Assembly (NCBI GenBank): GCA_905221435.1
Contig: CAJNDD010000024.1
Location: forward strand, 1-26,107
Origin: a bacterium
GTDB taxonomy: Bacteria; Bacillota; Bacilli; Lactobacillales; Streptococcaceae
Reading direction: 5' to 3'
Length of the DNA stretch: 26,107 nucleotides
The number at the start of each line of letters is the position of its first letter. The stretch's first letter is position 1. Positions 25,337-26,107 of the stretch are shown in pieces. The translations under genes were made by a program, and so were the position numbers. The notes beneath the pieces are model-generated. The model did not search any database. It had not been told where the DNA came from and was given only the letters and a program-made list of their open reading frames with translations.

Positions 25337-25636
25337 ATGAAGCTTATCAACACGACTAATTCACACTCGCAACTTGTTAAAAGCCAATTAGAAAGTACTG
25401 ACGCAACTCTTGTCGAAGTCTATTCTGCTGGAAACACAGACGTGGTTTTCACACAAGCCCCGCTTCACTATGAGATCCTCATTTCCAACAAACACCGAGC
25501 TATTCGTGAATCCGAAATCGAAACCATCCAAGACTTCTTCTTGAAACGTAAAATCGACAAAGGAAGCATTGATGAAGCCAATATCAAGACTCTCTATTCG
25601 GATAAATTGATTGAGATTTCAATCCCTATAAAATAA
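25337..25636 (+). CDS. DUF1827 family protein
   Basis: This 99-residue cytoplasmic protein of the lactic-acid-bacterial DUF1827 family begins MKLINTTNSHSQLVKSQL and has a mixed alpha/beta look with a central VVFTQAPLHYEILISNK. There are no cysteines, no signal peptide and no membrane segment. The function is unknown. GGAGG lies seven bases before the ATG. It is downstream of the Nudix gene with 58 bp between them and has its own -10. No terminator follows: 16 bp past the stop codon the IS3-family end begins, so the natural 3' region may have been displaced by the insertion. Confidence 0.85.
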   Translation: MKLINTTNSHSQLVKSQLESTDATLVEVYSAGNTDVVFTQAPLHYEILISNKHRAIRESEIETIQDFFLKRKIDKGSIDEANIKTLYSDKLIEISIPIK

Positions 25637-25652
25637 GAAGACCAGCCAAAAG

Positions 25653-26107
25653 TGTACTGACCCCAAAAAGTTGGACAAATAATTATTGAAAGGATTTAGT
25701 TCTGTACTGCACAGGACTAAGTCCTTTTAGTTTGACTTTAATTCGTTTGTTGTTGTAGTAATCAATGTAGTCCACAATAGCTTGTTCCAATTGATTAAGT
25801 GATTTAAATGTCTTCTCATAGCCGTAAAACATTTCGGATTTCAAAATGCCAAAGAAGGACTCCATCATCCCATTGTCTGGGCTGTTGCCCTTGCGGGACA
25901 TAGATGCTTGAATTCCCTTACTCTCTAGAAACCGATGATAAGAATCGTGTTGGTATTGCCAGCCCTGGTCACTGTGGAGAATCGTATTCTCATAGTGCTT
26001 CTCTGTGAATGCCTGTTCTAACATCGTTTGTACTTGTTCTAAATTAGGCGAACAAGAAAGATTAAAAGCAATAATTTCGCTGTTAAAGCCATCTAAAACT
26101 GGTGATA
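25653..26107 (-). mobile_element. 3' end of an IS3-family insertion sequence (partial)
   Basis: Starting from TGTACTGACCCCAAAAAG at 25653, which aligns with the terminal repeat at the left edge of the window, and running out of the window at 26107. It holds the C-terminal half of the OrfB transposase on the minus strand. Its orientation is the same as that of the left-edge element. IS3-family insertions usually duplicate 3-4 bp of target; the outer flank here is AAG, but the other flank is outside the window. Confidence 0.85.
25683..26107 (-). CDS. IS3-family transposase OrfB, C-terminal part
   Basis: The frame is open from the window edge to the stop at 25683, about 140 residues; a shorter ORF from ATG 26024 is only an internal Met. 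This is the rve/DDE integrase core: the second Asp is in ILHSDQGWQYQ, the catalytic Glu in NGMMESFFGILKSEMFYG (preceded by SRKGNSPDN), and the typical tail is YIDYYNNKRIKVKLKGLSPV. Upstream residues SPVLDGFNSEIIAF contain the usual follow-on of the first Asp strand (the Asp itself is outside the window). The visible part is undamaged, so the element may be active. The IS150 subgroup is likely from the sequence pattern. Confidence 0.92.
   Translation of the reverse strand, partial: SPVLDGFNSEIIAFNLSCSPNLEQVQTMLEQAFTEKHYENTILHSDQGWQYQHDSYHRFLESKGIQASMSRKGNSPDNGMMESFFGILKSEMFYGYEKTFKSLNQLEQAIVDYIDYYNNKRIKVKLKGLSPVQYRTKSFQ

Overview
The window looks like chromosome from a mitis-group Streptococcus (S. 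mitis / S. oralis / S. infantis type). Three things point there: low-GC DNA, extended -10 promoters of the TGnTATAAT type, and genes that closely resemble pneumococcal ones (pgdA, clpE, ezrA, rodA, folD). PgdA keeps every catalytic residue of the S. pneumoniae enzyme but, compared from memory, differs at many other positions, so a relative of the pneumococcus seems more likely than S. pneumoniae itself. Most of the window is core genome. Only the two edges are mobile DNA.

Layout. (1) 1-76 is the 5' end of an IS3-family element reading leftward out of the window; its first seven OrfA codons are visible. (2) 144-4318 is a leftward glycyl-tRNA synthetase operon: promoter, glycine-type T-box, a GFA-domain gene, glyQ, a structured 260-bp spacer, glyS, a DUF896 gene and a terminator. 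(3) 4335-6649 holds an aldo/keto reductase and the peptidoglycan deacetylase pgdA. (4) 6755-15456 is a leftward cell division, cell wall and DNA block: dinG, rodA, a DJ-1/PfpI gene, a HAD gene, gyrB and ezrA. (5) 15653-18197 is folD, a Cof-type HAD gene and nnrD. (6) 18346-20117 is an amino-acid ABC permease and ATPase followed by a TfoX-domain gene. (7) Rightward from 20309 come a DUF1797 gene and clpE, the latter with a CtsR-type operator. (8) 23078-24649 is a WYL regulator and a GyrI-like gene, leftward. (9) 24826-25636 is a Nudix hydrolase and a DUF1827 gene, rightward. (10) 25653-26107 is the 3' end of an IS3-family element, in the same orientation as the one at the left edge.

From memory of S. 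pneumoniae gene order, blocks 2-3, 4 and 5-7 lie in different parts of that genome, so this window joins segments that are separate in the pneumococcus. A plus-strand gene remnant lies at the dinG/nnrD junction.

The most interesting non-coding signals are: pgdA, dinG and the HAD gene, whose extended -10 boxes place the predicted transcription start on or next to the start codon, with no Shine-Dalgarno (candidate leaderless mRNAs); the T-box that also covers a GFA-domain gene; tandem hairpins between glyQ and glyS; the IS end, where a perfect 16-bp hairpin holds a candidate transposase ribosome-binding site; and a hairpin overlapping the CtsR box of clpE. I found no rRNA, tRNA, CRISPR array or phage genes, and no clearly new multi-gene system. 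No gene-free stretch exceeds 300 bp.
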